A stretch of 64,000 bases of DNA from Chrysomallon squamiferum (GCA_012295275.1 CM022665.1:18358150-18422149); one strand, 5' to 3'. Numbered from the stretch's first letter, positions 37,305 to 49,523 are shown. Numbers and translations: made by a program. The notes: generated by a model from the letters alone, not told the origin.

Positions 37305-37849
37305 CAAAATTTATAATATACTTTTGTTAATCGAATAATAATGGCGGCAGCCGATTTATTTACTTATTTTTCTCTTCACCATTCATTAGTGTATGCTTGT
37401 CAGTTATGAGCTATATTAAAATAATAAGTATGTTCAGAGCATCGTCATGCTGTCAGTAAAATTAATAAAAACAATTAAAAGTAAAATGTGCGAGGCTTTT
37501 TTTTTGTCTCTTAGGGGAAGTAACTCGAGTCGTTATAAATTATTGGCAATTGTTATAGACTGAAATGGATACAGTAATGCAGTAGCAGCAATACGCTATT
37601 TATAAGTTTTTATTTGACTATTGCATAGCTGCTACTGAACATATTTTAAGTAAACAAAGGTAGCATAGTATCAACGGTATATAAATGTTATGGTTTGTTT
37701 GTTTGTTGTCTTTTTGTTTGTTTTTTTGTTGTTGGGGTTTTGGTGGGTTTTCTCTTTTTTTCAATGTTTTTTTTTTGGGGGGGGGTGTCCCCTTAATTTA
37801 GGCGGATCCAGGATTTCTGAAAAGGGAGTTTGGTTGATCTTTCAGACAG

Positions 37850-37904
37850 ATGATGATGATGATGATGATGATAATAATAATAATAATAATTATTATTATT
37901 ATTA

Positions 37905-37941
<37 letters not shown>

Positions 37942-38040
37942 GCTGTGTAAAGCTTACTCATAAACGGGGATAGTGATTTCGAAAAAAAAATAATTAAAGA
38001 AAAAAAAAACCCAACTCCAAACCCACTTCTTGCCCCGCCA
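37850..38040 (-). repeat. Interspersed repeat with (TAA)n tail, copy 2
   Basis: Second copy of the repeat at 35404-35546, in the same orientation. AAGCTGTGTAAAGCTTACTC and CATAAACGGGGATAGTG follow a (TTA)n run, which itself adjoins (GAT)n and (AAT)n. After the shared core both copies continue with an A-run and CCAACTCCAA, CCCACTTCTTGCCCC-like sequence. The preceding bases at about 37790-37840 (GGCGGATCCAGGATTTC) look like part of another common invertebrate interspersed repeat. Confidence 0.65.
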
Positions 38041-38639
38041 AATAAAGAAAAACGAACTAAAAAAGCTTCCATATGTTATAAAATATTGATATAAACGAAA
38101 CAGGACATATGATTGTGAAAGTGTAAATTTCTCGGAAGGCTGGTTTACTTTCTGTTTCACATAGCTATAATTATTTATTATGAAACCGCTCGTTTTGATC
38201 CCGCTTCTTTTTTACAATCCCGTGATCGATCAAAAAGCTAACGTTTAACTTCGTGCTTAAGCTGTATCGAGTTTTCCCCTTTTGCTTAAATAATGTCAAC
38301 ACTTTTGTAGTGAACTTTATTAACTCGGCTGTGTTGTTCAGCGTCAAGTTTACTGAGAAAGGAAAAAAGGGTAGGGGGAGAAAAAACTGAAGTATTTCAC
38401 AAATATGAGAAATAACATCTGCGAAAGCTAGCTGTCACTATCAACCAACGATCGCTGCCAATCATCGCTTGCTAAACATAGCCATAGGGATTTCACCGAA
38501 TACATTCGCCATAACAAAATAGTGCCTTTTCGAATACGATAGAATTTTTTGAATTTGTATGAAATTATATTAATAATAATATTATACTCACTTAAAACAT
38601 GCACATAAATAGAAATAGCATCGCTCAATTGTGTTCAGT

Positions 38640-38844
38640 TTAGCGAACAACGGCCACAGCTGGCAGGGCGCGGAGTAATATCAAGTGGCGTCCACAATAG
38701 TTGTACGTAATAAGCAACCAATTTGTCTATTCTGCAGATTACGGGCTGCCGTCGGGAGCAAGTGTTGTGTTTTGTAGCCGGTGTCATTTCGTTTGGTAAC
38801 ATATTTTAGTACCTAACTCCACTGACACAACTTTTTACTTTCAG
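38640..38844 (+). promoter_or_regulatory. Candidate proximal promoter / 5' UTR region and splice acceptor of TENT5
   Basis: Sequence just upstream of the CDS is locally G+C-rich (CGGCCACAGCTGGCAGGGCG near 38650) and non-repetitive, as expected of a promoter or leader. CTTTTTACTTTCAG ends at 38844, a good acceptor 38 bases before the start codon. Another acceptor-like TTGTCTATTCTGCAG ends at 38737, and a donor-like GTAAC lies at 38796, so a small alternative leader exon is possible. No TATA box is convincing. Confidence 0.45.
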
Positions 38845-38882
38845 GAAACAACTGATACTGTTTTTCCTTAGTGAATATTGGC

Positions 38883-40136
38883 ATGGCGAATTTGTGTGGA
38901 AACCGTTTCCAAGTTTTGTGTCATGAACAAGTCGCCCGGCTTGGAGAAGTGATGGAAGACATTGTTCCAATTCACGGCCGGGGAAATTTCCCGACACTGG
39001 AATTGAAACTTAAAGACTTGGTGCAAATGTTGAAAGAAAAATTAAAGGAAGACGGCGTCTCTGTACGTGACATTCGCTTAAATGGCGGTGCGGCAAGTTA
39101 TATTTTGGGTACAGACACCGTTCAGTCGTACAACGATTTAGACCTAATTTTTGGAGTTGATCTTTCGAGCCATACAAATTTACAGAAAATCAAAAGCTGC
39201 GTTCTCGGTTGCTTGTTGGATTTTTTACCCGATGGTGTCAACAAAGAGAAGATGAATAGTTGTAATTTAAAAGAAGCATATGTTCAAAAGATGGTGAAAG
39301 TCTGCAATGAACACGGAGACAAGTGGAGCCTGATTTCGCTGCTAAACAACAAGGGTAAGAATGTTGAATTAAAATTCGTTGATAAAATGAAACGTCAGTT
39401 CGAATTCAGCGTGGATTCTTTCCAAATTATTTTGGATAGTTTGTTAAAATTCTACGAGATTTCCACGGCACCAATGGGAGAGCATTTTTACCCTACCGTG
39501 GTCGCAGAAAGCGTCTACGGCGACTTTTCTGAAGCGTGGAGTCATCTTACCAATAAGCTAATAGCAACCCGAAATCCCGAAGAAATTCGAGGTGGTGGAT
39601 TACTGAAATACTGCAACCTTCTCGTGCGTGGATTTAACGCGGCCAACCATGTTGATATTAGAACGATGGAACGTTACATGTGTTCACGTTTTTTCATCGA
39701 CTTCAGTGATATAAATCAACAAAGACAGAAACTGGTGGCATACCTCGCTAACCACTTCAGTGACGACGAAGGTCTCCAGTATGAGTACCTTCTCACCCTG
39801 TACCGTGTTGTAGATGAGAGTACCATTTGCTTGATGGGACACGAGAGGAGGCAGACTCTGAACCTCATCCATCAGCTGGCTTACCAGGTATACCTTGAGC
39901 AGGAGCAGAAGGCCGCCCGAAAGTGTATCGATCTTCAGCAGCTTGACCAGCTCAACAATCTGGTAATAGACCAAGTCTTCTATGGTCCCTTCAGTGCGCC
40001 CTCACCCACAGGTGGCAGTCAGTATTACAGCTACAACAGCATGCCTTCGTCATCTTCGACATACCAGATTGGCGTTGGAGGAGCATCAACATACGGCACA
40101 TGTCCCTACTGCCCTCCTTATCTGCAATGCTCTTAG
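38883..40136 (+). CDS. TENT5: TENT5/FAM46 terminal nucleotidyltransferase (non-canonical poly(A) polymerase)
   Basis: Uninterrupted 417-residue CDS. The ATG at 38883 has a favourable context (GGCATGG). A GTG 12 bases upstream is in frame but is not a likely animal start. It belongs to the FAM46/TENT5 family, cytoplasmic or ER-associated enzymes that lengthen poly(A) tails of selected mRNAs, often those for secreted proteins. Visible: the nucleotidyltransferase signature NGGAAS (67-72) followed by catalytic DLD (85-87) and LIF; a likely third acidic position around VELKFVD (161-167); SVDSFQI (176-182); [20 protein letters not shown] (228-247); [13 protein letters not shown] (264-276); and [13 protein letters not shown] (317-329). 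Length fits human paralogues (about 390-440). Vertebrates usually have NGSAAS; here Gly replaces Ser, still within the polymerase-beta G-[GS] pattern. Residues 335-365 are Gln/Leu-rich and 373-417 Ser/Tyr/Gly-rich. They replace the vertebrate tail except for a Pro-rich, Cys-containing end. The single-exon coding region resembles TENT5C. Confidence 0.97.
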   Translation: MANLCGNRFQVLCHEQVARLGEVMEDIVPIHGRGNFPTLELKLKDLVQMLKEKLKEDGVSVRDIRLNGGAASYILGTDTVQSYNDLDLIFGVDLSSHTNLQKIKSCVLGCLLDFLPDGVNKEKMNSCNLKEAYVQKMVKVCNEHGDKWSLISLLNNKGKNVELKFVDKMKRQFEFSVDSFQIILDSLLKFYEISTAPMGEHFYPTVVAESVYGDFSEAWSHLTNKLIATRNPEEIRGGGLLKYCNLLVRGFNAANHVDIRTMERYMCSRFFIDFSDINQQRQKLVAYLANHFSDDEGLQYEYLLTLYRVVDESTICLMGHERRQTLNLIHQLAYQVYLEQEQKAARKCIDLQQLDQLNNLVIDQVFYGPFSAPSPTGGSQYYSYNSMPSSSSTYQIGVGGASTYGTCPYCPPYLQCS

Positions 40137-42910
40137 ATCATTCATCACAACTTCTTGCTCTCAAGAAAAAAGTAAAAAAACAGCAAGAAGGTTTGTTATT
40201 GCTTAGACAATAACTTTTTCCAAAATTTCTGTGATCAATTATTTTTATTATTTTTCTCCCATTTTTGGGGCAGTTATATGCATTGGTTGGGGTTTTATTT
40301 TATTATATATTTTTTTTTATTTTGTTTGTCTTGCTTTAGATCATCAAATAGTCTCAAAATATATATTTTTTTCCTAAGCTAAGGGTAATATAGCCATTTT
40401 TTTCCTTGTTACAGATATATACATGTGTATATGTATGTATGTTTGTGTGTATATAAATATATATATATACATATATATATATATGTTTAAAAAAAATATA
40501 TAACTTTTTTTCTGTATGTATGCGTGCATGTTTGTGTGTGCTCAACTTAATATGAATTTGTAAAGGGACCATACATACATATATATATTTTTTGTTGTGG
40601 TCCATTAAGATAGCACATTTTTATCATATTGTCATTTTTCTGAAAGATCATTTATTGTTGTTTGTTTAATGTGCTCACCTTATTTCCATACCCAGCTACT
40701 AACTGATAGACCAAAGAAATGGATCACTTTAAAAAAAAAAAAAAAAAAAATTTTAGAAAACAAAAAAAAACCTTCATCAATGAGCATGGTTCTGAGTATT
40801 TCAGATAAGGTATTCATACCAGAATTTAGCTTGTCAACTGCTAATTAATCTTAACTGTAACAACTAAAATTAACTTCACTACAGATTTAAAAAAAAATTT
40901 AAAGTGTTAAATGACAGGCCCAGTTTGAGTAGTTTGTAACCCTCCACCTAGAAGTTAAGGTTTAAAGAAGAAATTTTTTGTTTAAAAGTACTTAAAACAA
41001 TAATAATGTCAAATATGAAATCACCATGTATATATAAAAATGGCATTTTACAAAATTTTTAAAATTAATTATTCATTTTATATTTTTTTTAATTATTTTT
41101 TTTTGTTTATTCATTTTGTTTTTTCTAACTTTGTTATGGTATGTTTTATAGGTAATGATACACAGGTGAGCAGAGAATTAATTAAATGCATTATAAACAT
41201 TTCATACAGTGCATTTACCTTCAAACTTCAAACTCAAACAGCATACCACTACGCAACTTATGTAAATATTAAGCTGAAGTAAACTATAAAATAGTCGGCA
41301 TGTGCTGTTTTCAATGTAACAGTTGGTAGCATTAACAAATAAATCCATTAACAAGATTTGTTGGCAAATTCTGATATGGTATATCTGGTGTAAGTGACAG
41401 GACTATATATGTGTGTGTGTGTGTGTGTGTGCATTATAAAAATATGAAAAGATAATTTTAAAGAATTAGATTCTTTTTTTTCATTTTTTTTTTTATAATG
41501 TGTATTCAAAATTGTTACTGGTGATTTCATATTTAATTTGGGTATTTACCAAAAAATTATAATAAAATTAAGAAAGGTGGTAGGCTGAAAATGAATAATT
41601 TGAACAATATTAAACTCTGATAGAAGTAATTTCCGAGTGTTAATTATAGAACTTCATTCATGAAAATGGTTTATTTGTCACACATAAACAGTTTTACTTA
41701 ACTAGCTGTACACTTAATGATTTACCTATAATAATAACTTCCTGTATATTAATTTAGTTCTGCAATAACAAATGGTTGTTACTGTGTTATATATTATTAC
41801 CTTTTTTTTATTTACTATAATACAAAATAACTAAATAACACAAAAGAAAATATGTTGTTACCTAAAATATTGTTTTCCTGTATTATATTGTATCCATAGT
41901 ATCTTTTGATCATTGTTTGATTAAACTGTAAACAGCAGGTAATTTTTTATTATTATTATTTTTTTTATATATATATTTAAGCTATGTGTCAAACAGTTTA
42001 AGAATTTTGATGAAAAAAGTAAACTTTTTTAAAAATACATTTTGAAAATGTATAAATTTTATGACAGAAATGTATTGTTTGATGAATTTTACCTGTAAAT
42101 TTGTATACATGTTAAAAGTAATAATTTTTGGAATTGTGATAATTATATTAACTGCTGCTTTGGATACAAATGTACTTGTACATTTTTTTCTTTCTTTCTC
42201 CAAGGGCAATATTTTTTGAAAGGTTAATTCGTTAGATGTTATATTAAAGTTTAAGGAAAAAGTGCAATATCTCCTTTTTCTTCTTCTTTATAAATGTGTC
42301 ACGAATGTTTTTTCTCTATCCAACTAAATGTCATTTGTTTTTTAAACAAAAATAATTTTTAAAAACACTAAAAACTGAATTACAGTAAAGTGTGTATACT
42401 TATTAAATAGGACTAAAATTACGTTAAGATTGTTAGTCTGGGTTTTTTGTCAAGATGAAGAAGAAAAAAATTGGGGGAAAAAAAGATTAAAAGAGTGATG
42501 TTACCCAATTTCAAACTGTTACAATTTTCATTATTTAATTTTTAAATTACTTTTTTATTTATTTACTTCTTTTTCTTCTTCTTTTTATTTTTCATTTTTT
42601 TTTCATTTTTCTTCTGGTTTAGACCAAATCTGAACCAAATCAAAAATGGGGAAAAAAAAAAGAAAAAAAAAAAAAACCTTGAAAATTTAAAAAAAACTAA
42701 AAACTGTGTTTTTAAAAAAAAAAAAAAAAAAAAATATTTTTGTTACAAACTTTCCTCATATTAAAGGTGTATGAGATAGCAAAGAACTTTAAAGTATCCT
42801 GCACTTTAAATAAATACTTTTGTTTTTTTTGTTTTTGTGTTTTTGGATTGGATAGCATTATACAAGTTCCCATGTTAACAAGTGATTTGATATTGGCAGC
42901 TAAATTTTTC

Positions 42911-42955
42911 AATAAAGCTATTGATGTATGATGTATGTAATGCACGTTTTACCTC
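42911..42955 (+). terminator. Candidate proximal poly(A) site of TENT5
   Basis: AATAAA at 42911-42916 is followed within about 10-40 bases by TGATGTATGATGTATGTAATG, a GU-rich downstream element. It would give a 3' UTR of about 2.8 kb. Confidence 0.4.
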
Positions 42956-44601
42956 AGCACCCATCATGAGTCAAGTCTGTGTGTAAAGGTTAACAAACAT
43001 TAAACATAATAAGCTGCCATGAAAAAAGAAAAAAGAAACTTATTTTGTTTTTCGAAGCATCTTGTAGATTTTATTTCATGTTATCATGTACATTTAAGTA
43101 ACATCTTGTCATATTAATCAGATTAATATGCAGATATATTTGTTTATCTTAATAAAAATTTAAAAAAAATAAAAAAATTATAAAACCAATTTAAATTATG
43201 TTCTTTGTTGAAATAGTTTAATGTGTAAGTAAATTTAGTGTGTTTTTATTTAGGTTGGGGTATAATTATACAAGACATTGTAATAGTATAATTATATATA
43301 TATTTCTTGAATTAATTAAAATACAATTACTGAATGATAAAGCTGATGGAATTTCATCTTGAATATCTTGGGACATATTTACATAAAACTTTTTCTTTAA
43401 CAAACCATTCATTTAATAATTTAATGCTGAATTCATTTTGGTAAGATTTTAAATGTAGTGAAATCTAAAGCTGCAATCACACCTCATAATGTTTTGAACC
43501 TTTGTAGAAATTGGATATATCAGTTACATTGTCATTGGTGTTTGTTATTTAGGATGGGGTATGGCTATTCAGTATATAGATTTTTTGTTTTGTTTTTAAG
43601 GGATAAAGTACAAAATGCTGTATATACACAAATAGGACATACCTTGTGTTAAAACAATAAGTGTTAATCTGTTATCTTATCACAAAATGACAAGACCTGC
43701 AAAATGTGATAAACAGTAAAAATGTTAATCATTTGTGACAGTATTGAAATTTGACCCTGGTAGCTATCGGCTGTTTGAATACATTTGTTACCATTAATGG
43801 TTGAGAAATGGGTGGGGGGGTCTTAGATCTTAATACTGATAGATTATTGAAATGTGGACGAGATTTTGATGGTTTTGAGGTCATAACTTTTGAATTTTTA
43901 TTACTTTTAAAAAAAAAATATTTCAGATGGTTTAAGATTTTAAAACAATGGGATAAAAAAAAAATCCAGAAATCAAATTTAGAAAATGAATTTCTGTTGA
44001 TATTTTTGTTTGCAGTTGTTGAAAATTTTTACTTTTCATGACATTAATGTTAATCCATTTAATATGCACTGAATTTATTTTTTGTCTTACATACCTGTGT
44101 AATAATGACCATATCCATCTCAGATATATATATTTTTTCTTCTCATTTCCATTCTTCATTTTCAAGCACAAATAAAATATTGAATATATTTATTTTGTCA
44201 ACAAACATGTCCACCATGTCCCAGAATTATTTATCACATTGTAAAAGATGTCAAGATGTATCAGCTTTCAAAGTTAACCTGTTTTCAAACTTGATTCTTT
44301 TGTTGTTGATATTTTTTCTCTCTCTCCAAGTCATTATCATGATATGATGCTATAATTTACATAATTATGGCTTGGTGATTGGATATATCTGTAACTATAC
44401 ATTTTTGTTTTTTTTTTTTTGGGTTTTGTTTTTGTTAAAAATGTAATGAAAGATGTAATTTGTTTTACATCATTATGCTGATCTTTTGCAAGTACATTGC
44501 ACCAATTGTTACAACATTTTAAATTTTGAGGTATTTAGGAAAAAAAATGAAGGAAAAGTGATTAGTTGTCCATTATTTAATTGTAAAAAGTTTTAAGAAT
44601 A

Positions 44602-44635
<34 letters not shown>

Positions 44636-46049
44636 TTTGTAACCAATATATGCAAAGGTATACTTTCTCCTAGTTGATTTGTATCACTGACTCCCTGTTT
44701 GAAAGGGTTAGCATGTGTTACTAATCTGAAAGTGGAACAATGTACAGACTGATAAAATATTTCATTCTGAGATTGATTTGGAATGGAATTTCATTAACCC
44801 TTTGTATTTCATAAATACATAATTATTATTATTATTATTATTATTTTTTTTTTTTTTTTTCATTCTTGATAACCCCATAACTTCATAGAAATTGAAGTAG
44901 AATTTGGGTATATGTATTAAACCAGTATACATGTTTTAGCAAAAAATGTACAACAGAATAAATCCTTTTTATGTCGAGGACAAGTACTGAAATCAAGGAT
45001 ATGTTATAAGATTTACAGTATAATTGTTTTACATTAACTTTCCATTTCATTTACTCTGTTGAATACACACCATAGCTTTACCAGGTAAAAATAATAATGT
45101 GTGAAAAAAAAAAGGCAAGATCAGGATAATACAATTGATTGCTCAAAACATTTTACCGGTGATCTAATTTAAATATTTTGTTAAGCTGCCTTCCTATTAT
45201 TATTATAATTTGTTTTGTTTGTTGTTAGAAAACTGTTTTTTTCTTCTTCTTTTTTTTTTTTTTTTTGTCTAACTTGTTCAGTGATTAGGTGTGATGGGGG
45301 AAAAAAAAAATATCCACCAGTTCAAACAATTGTCACTCTGCTTAAAAACAGAAACAAAAATTCATTTTTCTGTTATTTAGATTTAAGAATTCTGAATACC
45401 ATTTAACCAATAAATGTTCAAAGACTGAGTATTTAATTTTCATAATAATTAACATGGTAGCTGTTGAATATGACATTTTATTACAAAGGGCAGCTGGCTC
45501 AATCAGAAGTGTGGCCCCTTGTATATATATTTTAATGTTTTGTATACAGGCACATTAATGCATAATAAGTGTATTGATTTAAAATGACAGTGTATTTAGT
45601 TCTTATAATAGTAGTGATGATGATAATGATACTGATAATATTTTTATTATTACTACTATTATCATTACTACTACTACTATTTATTATTGTTATTATTACT
45701 GCTACTACTATCTGTTACTATTATTACTATTATTATCAGCATCGTCATTATAAAAATGAACTGAATAGTAGACTAAACAGATTTAGTAGATAATTCTTCT
45801 AAATGGGAGATGAAATTTTGTTCTCAATTTCTAGGATTTCAGCTCAAATTACTGTATATGATGAACAACTTAAAATCTACAGCCTACTTCAAAATTACAA
45901 GATAAAACTGTTTTATTTCAGAGTGATTTAATTTTTCCTAGCAGTTTAGTGCTCATTATAATTGTATCTTTAGTATTGTAACCCTTGGTTTTCTGTGAAA
46001 TTGTAGTTATTTAGTGTAGCAGTATAAAAATATCAAAACATCAGCATTA

Positions 46050-46210
46050 AAAGTGGGAGGGTTATTAATAAATTGGAGATTGTGAAAAGGTAGGTTGGCC
46101 AATTTCTTTGTTGATGTGCAAAATTAATTTGTATTAGAGGAGTGGGAGGGATGTTAATTAATTGTAGATTGCGAGAAGGTTGACCAGTTTCTTTGATGAA
46201 GTGGGTCATA
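46050..46210. repeat. Two-copy tandem duplication, about 85 bp, in the presumed 3' UTR
   Basis: AGTGGGAGGGTTATTAATAA-like and AGTGGGAGGGATGTTAATTA-like starts (about 46052 and 46140) are each followed by TTGGAGATTG or TTGTAGATTG, a G-rich GAAGGT/AAAGGT segment and CCAATTTCTTTG or CCAGTTTCTTTG. The pair is collinear and moderately diverged. Confidence 0.65.
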
Positions 46211-48591
46211 ATTTGGTTATGAATGGGTTAAGTTGGAATTTGTGAATAGAGGGTATCAATCTACTTTTAGGGAGAAATTTTGTGTATCGTTTTAGTTTGA
46301 TAATAGAGTGAGGGATATGACTTCTGTACTTAACTACATATTTTGTTTTGGCTAACAGAGCAAGTTAATTTTTCAATAAACATGACTTGGCTGCTTCTGT
46401 TATAGTCAAGATAGTACCTTTTTTTTTTTTTTTTTTTTTCCCCCAGATGTAACCTGTTGAAAACAAATTTTGTAAACTGTAATTTCCTAATTACTGCTAC
46501 TACAACTATGGTATGTTTTTCAATAGCAACAGCAAAACTGGCTTCTTATTAGACGTGTGTGCCTTGTTGCACATTTATATACAGAAATAAATAAATAACT
46601 AAATAATAATGATAATAGCAATAAGAAGAAGAAGAATTACAATTTAAAAATCATTACAATAATAATTTGGTTTTCATTGTTAACTTTATTAAGAAGGTGA
46701 GCTGACATAAAAACAAGCAGAGTATCTTGATTAGGTTAAAATCACAAGACTGTAAGGTGGGTGGTTGAAAAACTGGATTAGGTGGGCAAGTTAGATGGGT
46801 GACCTGATAATGGTGTAAATCTGATGCATGTGGGTTTGAGTCATTTGGTGGGTACCTGTTGTCATGATGCTATCATAATCTCAGGTTTGGTTTCTAGTCA
46901 GCCTAGCATGTAAAGGGTTAAATGTGATTAACTGAACTTAATGAAATCACTGGTGATTAATTGTTAATATTTTTTCTCTAATATTGTTGAACAATACTTG
47001 TATTATTATTATTATTATTATTACCTGTTTCGCCATAATCACCATGTTTACTGTTGTTACTTATACTGTTTTGTTACTTCAAACCATTTTTTTTCTCTAA
47101 TATACACCAAGGTCACAAAGAGTGATGGCAAAGACAAGATGTTAATTTTGTTTTGTTTTAAATGTAAAAGAAACTGGAAGAGATTATTTATAAAAAAAAA
47201 AAAAAATTGTTATTACCCCACCTGGTTTGCTTAAAAATTCAGCTGACAACACATTTAAATGGAACAGTTGCAAAATATATTGTTACTGCTGTGCCTAAGA
47301 TGCAAGAGAAAGAAAAGTTTTATTTTAAACTCAAAATATCCGACATAAAGATGTAAATTTATATTTGTTACATTCAGTCGTGATCTGTTTTTCTGGATGT
47401 TACATGACTCTGATTCATGACATTGTAAATTTAGATGATGATTGTTCTCATCATTTATATCATTTGTAAAATGTTCAGCATTTCATGTTTCTTCCATCTA
47501 ATTTTCAGTGTTGTGCAGTATTTAACTGGTCACAAATTCTTTGTTTCTCACCAGTTATTGTGTCTAGTGAATTATAAAAATATATTGTTTGCACATGTTG
47601 AAAAACAAAGAAATATGTATATATTTCTTTACCAGTGGTGCTTGTAATTTTTCATGTCTTGGAATTTTATAATTTTCCTTTTAGGCCATATTGAAAAACA
47701 AAATTGTTTCTTGTGAAAACATTCCATGTTATAAGCAAAAAAGTGTTTTGTTCATGCCTTTATTTTACTTTTATTTTATTTTTATTTTCATTTTTTTTTT
47801 TTTTTTAATTATATATCTTCAGTCACAATTCATTTAAAAAACCCGTTAAATTCTGCTTTTTGATTTTCAGAAGTAAACTATTATTGTGGCTTATAAAGTG
47901 AACAGTGTAATTATCTTCCATGATTTAGGCAACTGCAGAATTTAAAGAAATAAAATATTTCTTGTATGAGAAACAATTTGTTATTTTAATGTGGCCTTTT
48001 CTGGGACTAGCCTAAAATATAAACTACCTTCAGTCATTTCTACTTCATTGTTTTAAATCTTTTCCAATTTGTTATAAATTATTTCAGTTCTGAAAACACC
48101 AGGAATAATGCTACAATAATATAATGGGCTTTTTTTGTGGTGGGGGGGGGGTTGTTCTTTCATCTTTTTTTTTTTCTTTGGGTTTCAGTAAGCTCTGTTA
48201 AAGGTATAAAACTTAAGTCATCTTTATTTTATTTGTTTCTGTTACTTATGATTGATGAGAACCTCTGTGGTTATACATAATGTTTAGTCTCTCGATTCAT
48301 AATGCTGCACGGAATAAAAAGAATATATTTTGTTTTTCTTTTGCTCAACATGCACATAAATATGACTATTTGTTCTGATTGTAAAACTCTATTTTTGGAT
48401 CAAAAAGAAGAAAAAAAAAGAAGAAAAAAGAAGCTCAAGCCTGTGAATCCATATTGGCAAAACAGTGAACTGTTAATTCTACGAACCTTGGAATAGTGTG
48501 TTCTGTTCGTATTGTGAGTGACTGAAAGGTTTCCATGTACGCTAAGCTCGACTTGGCTACTCTCTGTAATAATGTGATGAGCTTTTCCAAG

Positions 48592-48645
48592 AATAAACTA
48601 TTTTGAGCTTAAAAATATTGTTTGTGGGCTTTTGTTTTGTTGTCT
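48592..48645 (+). terminator. Best distal poly(A) signal with GU-rich element, likely TENT5 3' end
   Basis: AATAAA at 48592-48597 is followed at about 20-45 bases by TGTTTGTGGGCTTTTGTTTT, a textbook GU/U-rich downstream element. Sequence character changes soon after, with a return of GT, CTAT, TA and GATAAT microsatellites, consistent with leaving a transcription unit. Confidence 0.5.
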
Positions 48646-48739
48646 CAAAGTCTGCATGTCTTGGTAATAGTTTTTACTTTAATAGTGGTTATGTGTTAAA
48701 ATCATAAAAATTATATCTATATCTTTATCTGTCTATCCA

Positions 48740-48747
48740 TCTATTTA

Positions 48748-48781
<34 letters not shown>

Positions 48782-49200
48782 ATTTTCTCTGTCAAGTCTG
48801 TCTTTGTCTCTCACTCATCTCTCAAGTTTCTCTCTGTCTGCTTCTCTATCTTTTCAGGCTTTCCTCATGTCTCTTATTCACACTCTATACACAGCATGTT
48901 TTTGCGCCTCTAAAATCTAAAAAAAAAAAATAATAAAAAAATAATAATAATATATATATATATATATAGAAGACAAAAAATCAATATTAAAAAAACATCA
49001 TTCTCTTTGGATATTATAAAAAAACAAAAGACATTCTTGTTGTTATAAATATTTTAAATCATGTTGTAATTAAAGGACTAATTTAAGTTACCAGTAATGT
49101 TTGTCTGTTAACACTGCTCATGATGAAACATGGTTGTTTGTCTTTCATCACCACCAGTGTTAACACAGGAACATTGTGTTAGTGTTGAAACGTAATTGTT
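48740..49200. repeat. (GT)n, (AAT)n and (TA)n tracts
   Basis: GT run at 48751-48780, a TC/CTGT-rich segment to 48850, A-rich/AAT at 48918-48950, and TA at 48950-48968. Nothing coding. Confidence 0.85.
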
Positions 49201-49225
49201 GATTTGACACATCTGACAAATGTCC

Positions 49226-49330
49226 ACTCAATATTTTGCCAATTTTTTTCTAAACTTCAAGTGCAGATTTTATATATATATATATAATCTGCACTTGAAG
49301 TTTAGAAAAAAAAAAGGCAAAATATTGAGT
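49226..49330. repeat. Perfect-type palindrome folded about (TA)n, about 45-bp arms
   Basis: The left arm, from ACTCAATATTTTGCC through CTAAACTTCAAGTGCAGATT, is matched in inverse by AATCTGCACTTGAAGTTTAG through GGCAAAATATTGAGT, with an 18-base TA-rich centre. Arms are identical apart from the length and two bases of an internal T/A-run. Outside 49226-49330 similarity fades quickly. No terminal motif of a known transposon is apparent. Confidence 0.9.
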
Positions 49331-49425
49331 AAAACATCTGATAAAAGATTAATCTAAATCAGTAACAATAAAAAAATTCTTTGTGATTATGGCCTTTTCA
49401 TTTAACTATTGAAATTAACTGGAGA

Positions 49426-49426
49426 A

Positions 49427-49480
<54 letters not shown>

Positions 49481-49487
49481 GATAATG

Positions 49488-49520
<33 letters not shown>

Positions 49521-49523
49521 TAA
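49426..49523. repeat. (AAT)n passing into (GATAAT)n hexanucleotide repeat
   Basis: An AAT run changes at about 49456 into about ten GATAAT hexamers. It is followed by A+T-rich mixed sequence to 49680. Confidence 0.95.

Larger units (their letters stand above)
40137..48620 (+). other. Probable long TENT5 3' UTR (up to about 8.5 kb)
   Basis: After the stop codon there is T-rich, A+T-rich sequence with few long trinucleotide arrays compared with flanking DNA, no open frame resembling a protein, and no sign of another gene. Candidate poly(A) signals are AATAAA at 42911, 46375, 47949 and 48592. TGTAAATA at 41261 matches the Pumilio consensus, and many ATTTA pentamers are scattered through it. Embedded simple repeats include (TA)n near 40450-40490, poly(A) at 44604-44632 and (TTA)n at 44822-44845. 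How far the transcript actually extends is inference; it could end at any of the four sites. Confidence 0.45.

Noticed and set aside
38871-38882. Four-residue N-terminal extension of TENT5 starting at GTG
   Set aside because: Non-ATG start; the ATG at 38883 has a better context and gives a family-typical N-terminus.
39684-39974. Minus-strand open frame within TENT5
   Set aside because: Antisense shadow of the conserved TENT5 coding sequence.
45485-45530. tRNA-like GGCAGCTGGCTCAATCAGAAG in the presumed TENT5 3' UTR
   Set aside because: Resembles an A-box but lacks a matching B-box or stem pairing downstream.
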